A stretch of DNA of 64,000 bases from an uncultured Bacteroidota bacterium (GCA_913060705.1 CAJXTX010000001.1:186001-250000); one strand, 5' to 3'; positions 53,954 to 62,557 are shown, counted from the first letter of the stretch. Notes: generated by a model from the letters alone, not told the origin. Translations and numbers: made by a program.

Positions 53954-54591
53954 TGCAGGATATTCTTCTTCATCCCACTTATTTTGGAACATTAACCCAA
54001 ATGGCCCTCTGTGTACAATATCCTGAGGCGATCGTATGGGAAATCCATGACAATTACCAAAAGCAAACCTTTCGGAATCGTTGTTATATAGCCACCAATC
54101 AAGGGAGTTTATTGCTCAGTATACCCATACAACATTCTCAGGGTGCTCGTCAGCGAACCAAAGAGGTGCTTTCTGAATCGAGTGAAAAGTGGAATGAATT
54201 GCATTGGAAGTCTATAGTGACCGCCTACCGCTCCTCTCCTTTTTTTGAGTTCTACGAAGACGATCTTTATCCTTTTTTTGAGCATGGACAGGTTGAACTT
54301 TTAGAACACTGCAAAAAGAGTATAAGCTTTATACTAAAAGTACTTCAGTTACCTAATGAGCTCAGAACCACGAGTAGTTATGAAGTAAGCCCGAACGAAA
54401 ACACAATAGACCTAAGAGAGTTGGTAAATGCAAAATCCAAAAGTAAGATTGCATTGACGCCTTATCCTCAGGTATTTGATACGGTGTGCGGATTTGTGGA
54501 AGGTGTTTCTCCATTAGACCTACTCTTTAATGTAGGACCAAAAGAGACAAGAAGTTATTTAGAGCAAATTGATCTTAGCGTCCTTTTTTAA
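53953..54591 (+). CDS. WbqC family protein
   Basis: A 212-residue protein of the WbqC-like family. Visible landmarks are ILLHPTYFGTLTQMALCVQYPEA, YQKQTFRNRCYIATNQGSLLLSIPI and WNELHWKSIVTAYRSSPFFEFYEDDLYPFF. In O-antigen clusters WbqC-type proteins have been linked to sugar modification, but here there is no such cluster, so the role is unclear. It begins at the lepB stop (TAATG, 1-bp overlap), and its end overlaps the convergent rhomboid gene by 17 bp. Confidence 0.8.
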   Translation: MQDILLHPTYFGTLTQMALCVQYPEAIVWEIHDNYQKQTFRNRCYIATNQGSLLLSIPIQHSQGARQRTKEVLSESSEKWNELHWKSIVTAYRSSPFFEFYEDDLYPFFEHGQVELLEHCKKSISFILKVLQLPNELRTTSSYEVSPNENTIDLRELVNAKSKSKIALTPYPQVFDTVCGFVEGVSPLDLLFNVGPKETRSYLEQIDLSVLF

Positions 54592-55420
54592 AAAGGTACT
54601 CTTTCTCTTCAGCGCTTAAACTATCATATCCAGAAGCACTAATCTTGTCTAAGATAGCGTCTATGCGTTCTTGATCCGAAGGCTGTTTCGTAGCACTTGA
54701 TTGCTTAGAGCGACTCTTATAAACTTTAAAAGCACCTTTACCCGACCCGCTATTCGAAACATTTAATCGAAGTAAACGTCCAACAAAACGCTGAAATCCG
54801 CCTGCTACCTCTACACCGTTTAACAATTGTCGGGCAGAGAAATAACCAATCGCAGCACCGGTTAAATGAGCTATGCGGCCACCAAAATTCACCCCAGAAG
54901 AAAGCTGCAGTAAATCAATGACTACAAAAAAGGCGCCTAGATGCCATAACTTCAATCGAAAGAATAACAATTGAACCGGCTGATTAGGGCTATAAGTGGC
55001 CATGAATATAAGAACAGCCATCACCCCGGCCGATGATCCGACCATAGCCGATGGAATCACACTCAACGACGGTACTAAAGAGTATAGCATCACATAAACA
55101 ACACCAGCTGAGACACCCCCTAATAAGAACAAACTAAATAAGCGTTCAAAGTCGAAGAAATTGAGAAAGAACTGTCCGGCATAGTAGAGCCATAACATAT
55201 TGAAAACCAAATGCCAGAGGTCGTGATGTAAAAAAAGGTAAGTGAACAGCGACCAAGGACGAAAAAGCAGGTCTGTGACCGAAGAAGAGAGCTCAAAAAA
55301 AGAATAAAGCGATACTCCTAATAGATTGAGTAGTCCAAAGAGTAGAAATACCCCTACCTGAATCGCGATTAAACGCTCAAGTCTTCCTAGCATGGCCCAT
55401 TGATATCCGAGTCTGCTCAT
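54575..55420 (-). CDS. Rhomboid family intramembrane protease (second of pair)
   Basis: A 281-residue membrane protein with six predicted helices and the rhomboid serine-histidine dyad: Ser130 in GSSAGVMA (GxSx) and His185 in AHLTGAAIGY. The HDLWHLVFNMLWLYYAG segment with Asn in TM2 is also typical. The C-terminal tail (about 205-281) is soluble and ends in SASGYDSLSAEEKEYLFKK, a Bacteroidota tail form. The substrate is unknown. It starts directly at the stop of the first rhomboid gene (zero gap). Confidence 0.88.
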   Translation of the reverse strand: MSRLGYQWAMLGRLERLIAIQVGVFLLFGLLNLLGVSLYSFFELSSSVTDLLFRPWSLFTYLFLHHDLWHLVFNMLWLYYAGQFFLNFFDFERLFSLFLLGGVSAGVVYVMLYSLVPSLSVIPSAMVGSSAGVMAVLIFMATYSPNQPVQLLFFRLKLWHLGAFFVVIDLLQLSSGVNFGGRIAHLTGAAIGYFSARQLLNGVEVAGGFQRFVGRLLRLNVSNSGSGKGAFKVYKSRSKQSSATKQPSDQERIDAILDKISASGYDSLSAEEKEYLFKKGR

Positions 55421-56164
55421 CTAATCCCAGCGATTGTTGTTAAAAGAATTTCGTTTCCAATACCACATCATAATGAAGCCTAGCAAGGCGCCTCCAATGT
55501 GTGCAAAGTGGGCTACACCCGTATTTTGATTCGTAATTCCAAAATAAAGATCGCCCAGCACAATCAGGGGTACAAAATACTTAGCCTTAATCGGAAATGG
55601 AAAAAAGAGCAGCATTAATCGGGCCTCAGAATACATAAAAGCAAAGGCCACAAGCACTCCATACACCGCTCCTGAGGCACCCACGGCAGGGGTATAGAAT
55701 GCACCCTGTAGCTGTTGCGCCACTTCTATTGGAACGTACTGTGCGAGATAAGACAGATTAAGCGCTTTTCCACTGCTCAACACCTCCATGAGATCAAATC
55801 GCGAAACTCCTGCTGCAACCAATTGATCCAACGCATCATTAAAATAGTAGTAATTGACCCCTGTATGCAGCAAGGCGGCTCCGAGCCCCGCCGAAAAATA
55901 AAAGAATAAGAATTTGTCACGCCCCCATACACGCTCTAAAGGTGATCCAAAAGCTACCAAGGCGTACATGTTGAACAAAATGTGAGCGAATCCACCATGC
56001 ATAAACATATGACTCACAAATTGCCAATAGCCGAAGTTTGGGTTCTCCATAAACCATAGCGAAAGAAGCCCATACATAAGATCGCCCTGAGTCAGTGTAG
56101 CAACGAAAATGAGTATGTTCGCAATCAGAATTCCTTTGACGGCGTCTGGTAGTTGCTGAAACAT
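55421..56164 (-). CDS. Rhomboid family intramembrane protease (first of pair)
   Basis: A 247-residue rhomboid protease. The catalytic Ser164 is in GASGAVYGV and the His222 in AHFAHIGGALLGF. The HGGFAHILFNMYALVAFGSPLE segment with the conserved Asn in TM2 is canonical. A 50-residue insertion between helices (about residues 105-158, NDALDQLVAAGVSRF...) enlarges a periplasmic loop. It follows mutL by 2 bp in a minus-strand run and immediately precedes the second rhomboid. Confidence 0.9.
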   Translation of the reverse strand: MFQQLPDAVKGILIANILIFVATLTQGDLMYGLLSLWFMENPNFGYWQFVSHMFMHGGFAHILFNMYALVAFGSPLERVWGRDKFLFFYFSAGLGAALLHTGVNYYYFNDALDQLVAAGVSRFDLMEVLSSGKALNLSYLAQYVPIEVAQQLQGAFYTPAVGASGAVYGVLVAFAFMYSEARLMLLFFPFPIKAKYFVPLIVLGDLYFGITNQNTGVAHFAHIGGALLGFIMMWYWKRNSFNNNRWD

Positions 56165-56166
56165 AA

Positions 56167-57939
56167 TTAGTGTAGTTTTTGAATGATATCTCCCACAGGT
56201 ATACTCACAAAGATACGCTTGTTCGACGGAGATATATAGGGCTCCTTACAACGCGCCAATTCTTCCAAAAGATGAGTCATTGCTTCTTGATTGAGGGACA
56301 CCCCCTTTTTAATGGCGCTATGTTTCGCGAGTACTTGAGCGACTAGGTCTGCCGTTGAAAGAGCAACTTTCTCCTCAGCAAGCTGAGTTTCTTCAATAAA
56401 ATGTTTAAAAACCTTTGATGCCTCGTTTACCGGAAAGAATTCGGGAACGCCTTTAAGCACGACTTCACGCTCTTGTAGCTCATAATCAAATCCCAAATCG
56501 ATCAATGTGGTTCCTATTTCGTTTAGCAGTTCTACTTCATGAGCATCAAGCGATACTACTTCTGGGAACAAGAGCTGCTGTGATCCCGCTTGATCTACCG
56601 TCATCTTTTTCAATAAAGACTCGTACAGAATGCGATGGTGCGCTCGATATTGGTCTACCACAAGAAGTTTCTCTCCTTGAGGAACTACGATAAATTTTAG
56701 GTCCCACTGTATCGGAACAATGCCATCGAGTTGCAATAACGCTTCTTGGTGGTCTATTTGCGGTGTCAAACGAATCTGTTCGGCTTCGGTCTCAATGTAT
56801 ACCTCACTAAAATCAGTGGTTTTGACTGCCTCATTCTGAAAAGGGTTGAATGACGAAGAAACACTGATCTTAGGAAATTTAGCCTCAGAAATAGATTGTT
56901 TGTAACTTGGAGTAAGTGACGGATTTAAATCAAAATCAATGGGAGCATTGATCTGGTAACGTCCGATACTATGACGAATCGCCGCACGTAACACCGAAAA
57001 TACATGGTATTCGTCATCAATCTTAATCTCAGTCTTCGTGGGATGAATGTTGACATCAATGGCTGACTTGTCGATTTCAATTTCTATGAAATACCCCGGA
57101 TGGTATCCTGAGAGCAGTAACCCCTCAAAGGCTTCAAGCACCGCACGATGCAAGTATGGACTGCGCACAAAACGCTTGTTAACAAAGAAAAATTGCTCGC
57201 CTCTGGTTTTACGGGCATGCTCTGGTTTTAAGATGAAACCAGACACTACGAAACGTTCGGTTTTTTCTTCAATCGGAACGAGGCGCTCCGCATACTTCGT
57301 TCCAAACAGATGTACAATTCTTTGTCGCCTTGTACTCCTCGGAAGATCGTATACAACTGCATCATTGTGGTGGCATTGAAAGTGAACCTCTTCGTGTAAA
57401 AGCGCCACCCTTTGAAATTCATCCAAACAGTGCTTTAGTTCAACAGACTCTGACTTCAAGAAATTTTTTCTTGCAGGAATACTGTAAAACAGATGATTTA
57501 CACTCACTGAAGTCCCCTTTGAAAAAGCCGTTTCCTCGATCCCCTCACTCTTTCCACCTTTGAACTTAATTTGAAAGGCAGTTGCAACACCCTCTCTCTT
57601 AGACACCATATGGACGTCGGCCACAGCTGCAATACTTGCAAGTGCCTCTCCTCTAAAACCCTTTGTACTCAGATTAAAAAGATCGTCTGCAGAACGAAGC
57701 TTTGAAGTAGCATGGCGTTCGAAAGCTAAAGCCAATTCATCAGGGTCTATTCCTGAACCATTGTCAAGCACTGAAACAAGTGCTATTCCTCCGGCTTTGA
57801 GTCGAAGTTCAATACGATCAGCTCCTGAATCGATGGCATTTTCGAGTAGCTCTTTGACGATTGAAGCCGGGCGCTGAACAACTTCACCAGCTGCGATTTG
57901 ATTGGCAATATTGTCAGGAAGTTTTTGAATTTCAGCCAT
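56167..57939 (-). CDS. mutL: DNA mismatch repair protein MutL
   Basis: A 590-residue GHKL ATPase coordinating mismatch repair. The ATPase motifs are IAAGEVVQRPASIVKELLENAIDSGAD (motif I, split here), DNGSGI and TKGFRGEALASIA. A transducer region follows, and a C-terminal dimerisation domain begins near residue 400. At the place of the endonuclease motif DQHA(X)2E(X)4E the protein reads DQYRAHHRILYE, so His, Ala and the first Glu are replaced. The start at 57939 (MAEIQKLPDN) is the family start; an in-frame Met nine codons upstream is unlikely. It overlaps the small membrane protein gene by 8 bp. Confidence 0.95.
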   Translation of the reverse strand: MAEIQKLPDNIANQIAAGEVVQRPASIVKELLENAIDSGADRIELRLKAGGIALVSVLDNGSGIDPDELALAFERHATSKLRSADDLFNLSTKGFRGEALASIAAVADVHMVSKREGVATAFQIKFKGGKSEGIEETAFSKGTSVSVNHLFYSIPARKNFLKSESVELKHCLDEFQRVALLHEEVHFQCHHNDAVVYDLPRSTRRQRIVHLFGTKYAERLVPIEEKTERFVVSGFILKPEHARKTRGEQFFFVNKRFVRSPYLHRAVLEAFEGLLLSGYHPGYFIEIEIDKSAIDVNIHPTKTEIKIDDEYHVFSVLRAAIRHSIGRYQINAPIDFDLNPSLTPSYKQSISEAKFPKISVSSSFNPFQNEAVKTTDFSEVYIETEAEQIRLTPQIDHQEALLQLDGIVPIQWDLKFIVVPQGEKLLVVDQYRAHHRILYESLLKKMTVDQAGSQQLLFPEVVSLDAHEVELLNEIGTTLIDLGFDYELQEREVVLKGVPEFFPVNEASKVFKHFIEETQLAEEKVALSTADLVAQVLAKHSAIKKGVSLNQEAMTHLLEELARCKEPYISPSNKRIFVSIPVGDIIQKLH

Positions 57940-58207
57940 TGCTTGAGAAGAATATCCCGAAATCAAACCCCATTATCCAAAAGAAAATAAAGAATAAAAT
58001 TGCCGCAATGAGAAGTACTCTTCGATTCGATTCACGCGAAGTTTTTTTGTCGCCAAGATCTTCAAGCGCCCATAGAAGTTTGTTTTTTAACCCCCTGGTT
58101 TGTTGAGCAGTAGAACGAAAGGAATCAAAGCGGTGCGTCATTTTGTAAGGAGACTCTTTACCCTTATAATACCGCGGTTGGTATTCAAATTTCTTGTTGG
58201 ATTTCAT
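57932..58207 (-). CDS. Small conserved membrane protein between ribH and mutL
   Basis: A 91-residue protein: a basic, hydrophilic N-terminal half (KSNKKFEYQPRYYKGKESPYK), then a membrane helix at about residues 63-82 (LLIAAILFFIFFWIMGFDF). The start at 58207 is preferred over a Met five codons upstream because MKSNKKFEYxPRYYKG is the form I associate with this group in Flavobacteriia. Such proteins are sometimes labelled riboflavin synthase beta subunit in databases, evidently because of the neighbouring ribH gene; nothing in the sequence supports that. It overlaps mutL by 8 bp. Function is unknown. Confidence 0.7.
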   Translation of the reverse strand: MKSNKKFEYQPRYYKGKESPYKMTHRFDSFRSTAQQTRGLKNKLLWALEDLGDKKTSRESNRRVLLIAAILFFIFFWIMGFDFGIFFSSNG

Positions 58208-58274
58208 TCTTAGAAAAGCCATGATTAAAGATAAGAAACTCCTAAGAGGAATCCGTGAAAGGGAAGGACAAAGT

Positions 58275-58754
58275 CTAAATAAGACTCATTTTAAGGGCGG
58301 CCAGAGCGGCTTCATCGCCCTTATTTCCGAGGCTGCCTCCACTTCTAGCCCTAGACTGTTCTATGGTGTCATCCGTTAAGACACAAAAGATTACCGGGAT
58401 CTCACCTCTTAGGTTCAAAGCCGTAACACCATCGGTAACTGAGTTACACACATAGTCAAAATGCGCCGTTTCTCCCCTTATCACACAACCAATAACGACA
58501 ATCGCATCGTAAGCCTTTGTATCGAAATGCTTTGCAGCCGCATACACTAGTTCGACTGCCCCAGGTACTTGAATTTGGCTAATACCTGAAGCATTAACGC
58601 CTTGGTCAAGAAGGGTGTCAATACAACCCTTAGTTAAATTATCGGTGATTTCTTTGTTCCACTCAGCAGTAATAACAAGGATGCGTTTCGCACTTAAATC
58701 TTCACCTTTAAGATGATGGTATTGTTCTTTAATGTTACGCTGGTGGGTGGCCAT
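58275..58754 (-). CDS. ribH: 6,7-Dimethyl-8-ribityllumazine synthase
   Basis: A 159-residue enzyme that condenses 5-amino-6-ribitylamino-uracil with dihydroxybutanone phosphate in riboflavin synthesis. It shows ITAEWNKEITDNL, the loop GAVELVYAAAKH, VVIGCVIRGETAHFDYVC (the catalytic His and phosphate-binding Arg region) and PVIFCVLTDDT. Length and motifs are standard; the protein forms 60-mers or pentamers in other bacteria. It sits 3 bp after the TPR membrane protein gene in the minus-strand run leading to mutL. Confidence 0.96.
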   Translation of the reverse strand: MATHQRNIKEQYHHLKGEDLSAKRILVITAEWNKEITDNLTKGCIDTLLDQGVNASGISQIQVPGAVELVYAAAKHFDTKAYDAIVVIGCVIRGETAHFDYVCNSVTDGVTALNLRGEIPVIFCVLTDDTIEQSRARSGGSLGNKGDEAALAALKMSLI

Positions 58755-58757
58755 AAC

Positions 58758-59522
58758 CTATTTTGAGGCCAATCCGATTAATCCATCAATATTCACACTC
58801 TCAGGACTGTCCGGAAAACGCTCTTTCAACGCTTCAGCAAAAGATTTAGCTTTTGAAAAGTCATTGGTTTGGTAAGCCAATAAAGCGGCCTTCTTTAAAT
58901 AGATAGGCGTAGAAAATTCATTGTCTGCGTGAGCGATAGCCGCCTGGTACGATGCCATGGCCTTGTCATAAGACTCAAGCTCGGCATAAGCATCACCTAA
59001 AGCACCTTTGGCTAATGCTCCTAAAAGATCATCAGAAGCAGAAAACTCATTCAAATAAGCAATTGCGTCTTGATATTGATTCAAATGCAGATACGCCATT
59101 CCTGCTCCGTAATAAGCGATATCAGCAGCCTTAGTATTTGAATACACTGAGGTGATATCTAAGAATCCGTATTTTCCTTCAGCCCCATTTAAGGCAAGGT
59201 TTAAAAGAGAGTCTTTTGCGGCACCAGGTTCAAGGGCTTGTTCTAAATAGCGCTGAGGGTAATACAATTCGTTCGATGCTTCTTTCTCTTTGGGCGCCTG
59301 AATAAATTCTGCATATCCGAAGAATCCAAGAGCTATGACTGCTAAGGCAATAATACCCCCTAGAATAGGACGCTGATTTTTTGAAAACCAAGCCTCTGTC
59401 TTAGAAGCCCCAGAATCTAAAGCTGAAAATACCTCAGCGGTTTGGCTATCTTGAACTTGTGCTTCTGAAGCAACTTCATCTTGCTTTGATTTCTTGTATC
59501 CTCTGCGTTTATAACTGGCCAT
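58758..59522 (-). CDS. YfgM-like TPR membrane protein
   Basis: A 254-residue protein with a basic cytoplasmic N-terminus (MASYKRRGYKKSKQ), one membrane helix at about residues 50-70 (ILGGIIALAVIALGFFGYAEFI), and a periplasmic region with TPR-like helices (AYLHLNQYQDAIAYLNEF, ALGDAYAELESYDKAMASYQAAI, KAALLAYQTNDFSKAKSFAEAL). Topology and length match YfgM/TPR_21-type proteins, which associate with the secretion machinery as a chaperone partner. The start at 59522 fits the TATTTTTG promoter 20 bases upstream; a Met at 59615 would lie upstream of that promoter. It is divergent from recF. Confidence 0.8.
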   Translation of the reverse strand: MASYKRRGYKKSKQDEVASEAQVQDSQTAEVFSALDSGASKTEAWFSKNQRPILGGIIALAVIALGFFGYAEFIQAPKEKEASNELYYPQRYLEQALEPGAAKDSLLNLALNGAEGKYGFLDITSVYSNTKAADIAYYGAGMAYLHLNQYQDAIAYLNEFSASDDLLGALAKGALGDAYAELESYDKAMASYQAAIAHADNEFSTPIYLKKAALLAYQTNDFSKAKSFAEALKERFPDSPESVNIDGLIGLASK

Positions 59523-59542
59523 TTGAATTGCGTTTTGATGCG

Positions 59543-59550
59543 CAAAAATA
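59543..59550 (-). promoter_or_regulatory. TAnnTTTG -7 element for the YfgM-like gene
   Basis: The minus strand reads TATTTTTG, an exact -7 match, 20 bases from the start at 59522. On the plus strand TAATTTTA (59589-59596, one mismatch) may serve recF. Confidence 0.5.
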
Positions 59551-59614
59551 GAATTTTTATCTGAATCGTTCGCTTCAGATACAATGCTTAATTTTACGCG
59601 ATTCACTACCTGCA

Positions 59615-60706
59615 ATGCACCTAAAACGATTAGAACTTATTAATTACAAAAACATCGAAATCGGTAAATACGATCTCGATTATACGATTAACTGTTTTGT
59701 AGGGCCCAACGGCATCGGAAAGACAACTTTAATCGACAGTATCTATCACCTTGCATTTGCCAAAGGCTATTTCAATCCCATAAGCACTCAAAACATCAAA
59801 CACGGTGAAGATTTCTTCACCCTAGAAGGCTTGTTTGATCGGAACGGAGCAGAACAACAGATCTATATCGGTTTCAAAAAAGGAAATAAAAAAACAGTAA
59901 AACGCAACGGAAAGATCTACGAACGTATCACCGATCATATAGGACTTATCCCTATGGTCATCATTTCACCGACTGACCGAGACCTTATTTTAGAAGGCAG
60001 CGAGGTGCGCCGAAAGTTCATGGATAGTATTCTTTCGCAGCTTTACCCCGATTACCTAGAGGCCCTGCTCAATTACCAGAGAATCCTCTCCCAACGCAAT
60101 GCCCTTCTTAAGTATTTTTCGAGCAATCACACTTTTGATGATGCCACGCTTACGGTTTACGACGAGCAATTAGTCGGACCAGCCCAACTAATACACGAAA
60201 AACGAACAGCGTTCATTTCGAAATTCAGCACCTTTTTTGAAGCTCAATACAGGGCCATCTGTCCACAACCCAATGAGGTTGTTTCTGTGCAGTACCAATC
60301 CGCATTGAACGCTCAAGGTTTGGATGTACTCTTGCGCGATTCTCGAGCAAAAGACCGCATGGCGCAATACACGACAGAAGGGATTCACAAAGACGATCTT
60401 TTGTTTCACTTGAATGACCATCCCGTAAAGCGTTTCGGGAGTCAAGGTCAGCAGAAAACCTTTCTGATTGCCCTAAAATTTGCCCAGTATGATTTTTTGA
60501 AAGAGCGCAGTGGTGAAAAGCCGATTGTGCTTTTAGACGATATCTTCGACAAATTAGACGACCAACGCGTCGAACGCCTGGTAGCATTGGTAAAAAATGG
60601 TTCCTTTGGACAGCTCTTTATTAGTGACACGAACAAAGAACGGACCGAAAGTGTAGTAAAGCGCACCGAACAGTCCTACCAAATGATTGAGTTAGATTAT
60701 GCGTAA
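59615..60706 (+). CDS. recF: DNA replication and repair protein RecF
   Basis: A 363-residue SMC-like ATPase that loads RecA at gaps with RecO and RecR. The Walker A motif is GPNGIGKTTLID (residues 30-41), with the signature FGSQGQQKTFLIALKFAQ and the Walker B LLDDIFDKLDDQR. The N-terminal LKRLELINYKNIE and the KRNGKIYERITDH segment are typical. It overlaps the DciA-like gene by 8 bp, and dnaA is not adjacent. Confidence 0.95.
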   Translation: MHLKRLELINYKNIEIGKYDLDYTINCFVGPNGIGKTTLIDSIYHLAFAKGYFNPISTQNIKHGEDFFTLEGLFDRNGAEQQIYIGFKKGNKKTVKRNGKIYERITDHIGLIPMVIISPTDRDLILEGSEVRRKFMDSILSQLYPDYLEALLNYQRILSQRNALLKYFSSNHTFDDATLTVYDEQLVGPAQLIHEKRTAFISKFSTFFEAQYRAICPQPNEVVSVQYQSALNAQGLDVLLRDSRAKDRMAQYTTEGIHKDDLLFHLNDHPVKRFGSQGQQKTFLIALKFAQYDFLKERSGEKPIVLLDDIFDKLDDQRVERLVALVKNGSFGQLFISDTNKERTESVVKRTEQSYQMIELDYA

Positions 60707-60989
60707 AGACGAAGAACAATCCATTGCAGATGTGCTCAAGCAGTTTATTGCTACCAACAAGCTAGAAAAGGGTTTAGTTGAAGCAGAGGTCATACGTCTT
60801 TGGCCAGAGGTGATGGGTTCAGGAGTTGCGCATTACACCAACCGAGTCACCTTAAAAGGAAAAGCGCTTCACGTTTACCTCAGTTCATCTGTGCTTCGAG
60901 AAGAGCTTAGTTATGGGCGCAAAAAAATAATCGCCATGCTCAACGAGGCGTTGGATGGCGACTATATTGAAACGGTACAGTTATACTGA
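60699..60989 (+). CDS. DciA-like protein (DUF721)
   Basis: A 96-residue protein of the DUF721/DciA group, implicated as a replicative helicase operator in bacteria lacking DnaC. The pattern is IADVLKQFIATNKLEKGLVEAEVIRLWPEVMG (over two segments) followed by HYTNRVTLKGKALHVYLSSSVLREELSYGRKKII, as in the family (VxxxWxxxVG; L.V.....W..EL). Overlap with recF (8 bp) supports a replication or repair role. The stop is directly adjacent to the convergent ndk stop. Confidence 0.82.
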   Translation: MRKDEEQSIADVLKQFIATNKLEKGLVEAEVIRLWPEVMGSGVAHYTNRVTLKGKALHVYLSSSVLREELSYGRKKIIAMLNEALDGDYIETVQLY

Positions 60990-61409
60990 TTAAAACTGCT
61001 CCCTACCTGAAAAATGGAATGCAGCTTCTATTTCTGCGTTTTCATCACTGTCAGATCCGTGTACTGCATTTTCTCCTATTGAAGTAGCGTACATTTTTCG
61101 AATCGTTCCTTCAGCAGCTTCAGCAGGATTGGTTGCCCCAATAAGCATTCTGAAGTCGTCAACAGCATTTTCTTTCTCTAAAATCGCAGCCACGATCGGA
61201 CCGCTGCTCATGAAAGAAACTAGTTCTGGAAAGAAAGGACGTTCTTTGTGAACCGCATAGAAAAGTGAGGCATCGCGCTCACTCATCTGCGTAAGTTTCA
61301 TAGCTACTATTTTGAATCCAGAGCTTGTAATGCGCTCTAGAATAGCTCCAATATGCTGGTTTTTAACCGCATCTGGTTTAATCATTGTAAAAGTTCGGGT
61401 ACCCGACAT
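60990..61409 (-). CDS. ndk: Nucleoside-diphosphate kinase
   Basis: A 139-residue enzyme that equilibrates nucleoside di- and triphosphates. It begins [15 protein letters not shown], contains [16 protein letters not shown] and the phosphorylated histidine His117 in [13 protein letters not shown], the universal NDK signature. Length and motifs are standard. It has an exact TACTTTTG -7 element 17 bases upstream and appears monocistronic. Its stop abuts that of the DciA-like gene. Confidence 0.97.
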   Translation of the reverse strand: MSGTRTFTMIKPDAVKNQHIGAILERITSSGFKIVAMKLTQMSERDASLFYAVHKERPFFPELVSFMSSGPIVAAILEKENAVDDFRMLIGATNPAEAAEGTIRKMYATSIGENAVHGSDSDENAEIEAAFHFSGREQF

Positions 61410-61426
61410 AGTGCTTAATTTTTGTG

Positions 61427-61434
61427 CAAAAGTA
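61427..61434 (-). promoter_or_regulatory. TAnnTTTG -7 element for ndk
   Basis: The minus strand reads TACTTTTG, exact for the -7 consensus, 17 bases upstream of the ndk ATG and just before the stop of the upstream PhoD-like gene. Confidence 0.55.
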
Positions 61435-61442
61435 CGGCGATT

Positions 61443-62489
61443 TTAGAATTCTACTTCTAAAGATTCCAAAACCTCTCTTTGGTCTCCCACAATGTAAGCC
61501 TGGACCACCTTTGCTTCGAAGTCAATATCCAGTATACCAAAACTCGTAGTAGAGACAACCTCTTTAACGCGGTAGGCATTAGGCTCACCAGAAAATCCAG
61601 TGTACGAATGTGTTAAGCCACTCGATGTAAAATCTAAAAGCGGAAAGTCTCTCTTGGTATCCGGGTCTAACAGTGAAAACTCAGAGATGTGTCGGTCACC
61701 CGAGAGGATGACCACTGGGACGGGCGAACTATTAATAAGTTCAAGTAAGCGATCGCGCTCGTGCGGAAGGTTATTCCATTTTTCAAAGCCGTGCTCGGCT
61801 GACAAGACTTGAATACTTGAATTGATCACAATGAGATCGTCTTTGCTGTTCTGAATCTCATTGATTAACCAGCTCCATTGAGCCTCTCCTAGCATCGTAC
61901 CCTCTCCATAGGTGCCAGGCTGATACCGCATATCCCCTTCGCCCTCTGTAAGTGCCGACCTAAAATAGCGCGTGTCGAGATGAAGAATAGCTACAGTATG
62001 AGACCCATACGCCAGCTCCTGTTTGTGGTACACCCCTGGGTGGCTTCTCACCGGATGATCTTCTGGAATCTTTAAAAAACGAAGTAAAGCCTCTTTGCTC
62101 TCATCTTTTATTTCAAAGGTGGCACCTCCGTCATTTAATCCGTAATCGTGATCGTCCCAGGTCCCTGAAATAGGTACTTCAGACGCTAATTTGGCATAAG
62201 CAGGTAGTTGCGCTAATTCACTGTAGTAAGATTCAATTTTATCCACCTGATCGGTATCGGCATAGATAATATCCCCGCCCCAAACGAAAACCTGAGGGTT
62301 GGCATTATAGATATCGTCCCAGAGCGCATTTGGTTCTAGATGGTTGTTACAAGATCCAAAGCTGATCCTAAACACATTTTCGGCTTGCGGAAGTACGCTT
62401 AATACGGGCTCTTTATTGGAGCTGTTACATCCGGATACACCTGCAACAACTAAGAGCATTAAACAGACCTTTCTTAATTGAATTTTCAT
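61443..62489 (-). CDS. PhoD-like alkaline phosphatase family lipoprotein
   Basis: A 348-residue lipoprotein; MKIQLRKVCLMLLVVAGVSGC places the lipid-bearing Cys at about residue 21. The metallophosphatase core shows SFGSCNNHLEPNALWDDI, VWGGDIIYADTDQ, GTWDDHDYGLNDGG and VVILSGDRHISEFS, the metal-binding pattern of PhoD. It probably acts on the cell surface on phosphate esters or nucleotides. It is divergent from the DHH phosphoesterase gene. A Met two codons upstream (62495) is an alternative start. Confidence 0.87.
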   Translation of the reverse strand: MKIQLRKVCLMLLVVAGVSGCNSSNKEPVLSVLPQAENVFRISFGSCNNHLEPNALWDDIYNANPQVFVWGGDIIYADTDQVDKIESYYSELAQLPAYAKLASEVPISGTWDDHDYGLNDGGATFEIKDESKEALLRFLKIPEDHPVRSHPGVYHKQELAYGSHTVAILHLDTRYFRSALTEGEGDMRYQPGTYGEGTMLGEAQWSWLINEIQNSKDDLIVINSSIQVLSAEHGFEKWNNLPHERDRLLELINSSPVPVVILSGDRHISEFSLLDPDTKRDFPLLDFTSSGLTHSYTGFSGEPNAYRVKEVVSTTSFGILDIDFEAKVVQAYIVGDQREVLESLEVEF

Positions 62490-62557
62490 AATCATTCGCT
62501 TTATTTAAGCTGCTCAAATTACAAGAGCAGACTCAAATTAATTGTATCTTCGAAGTT

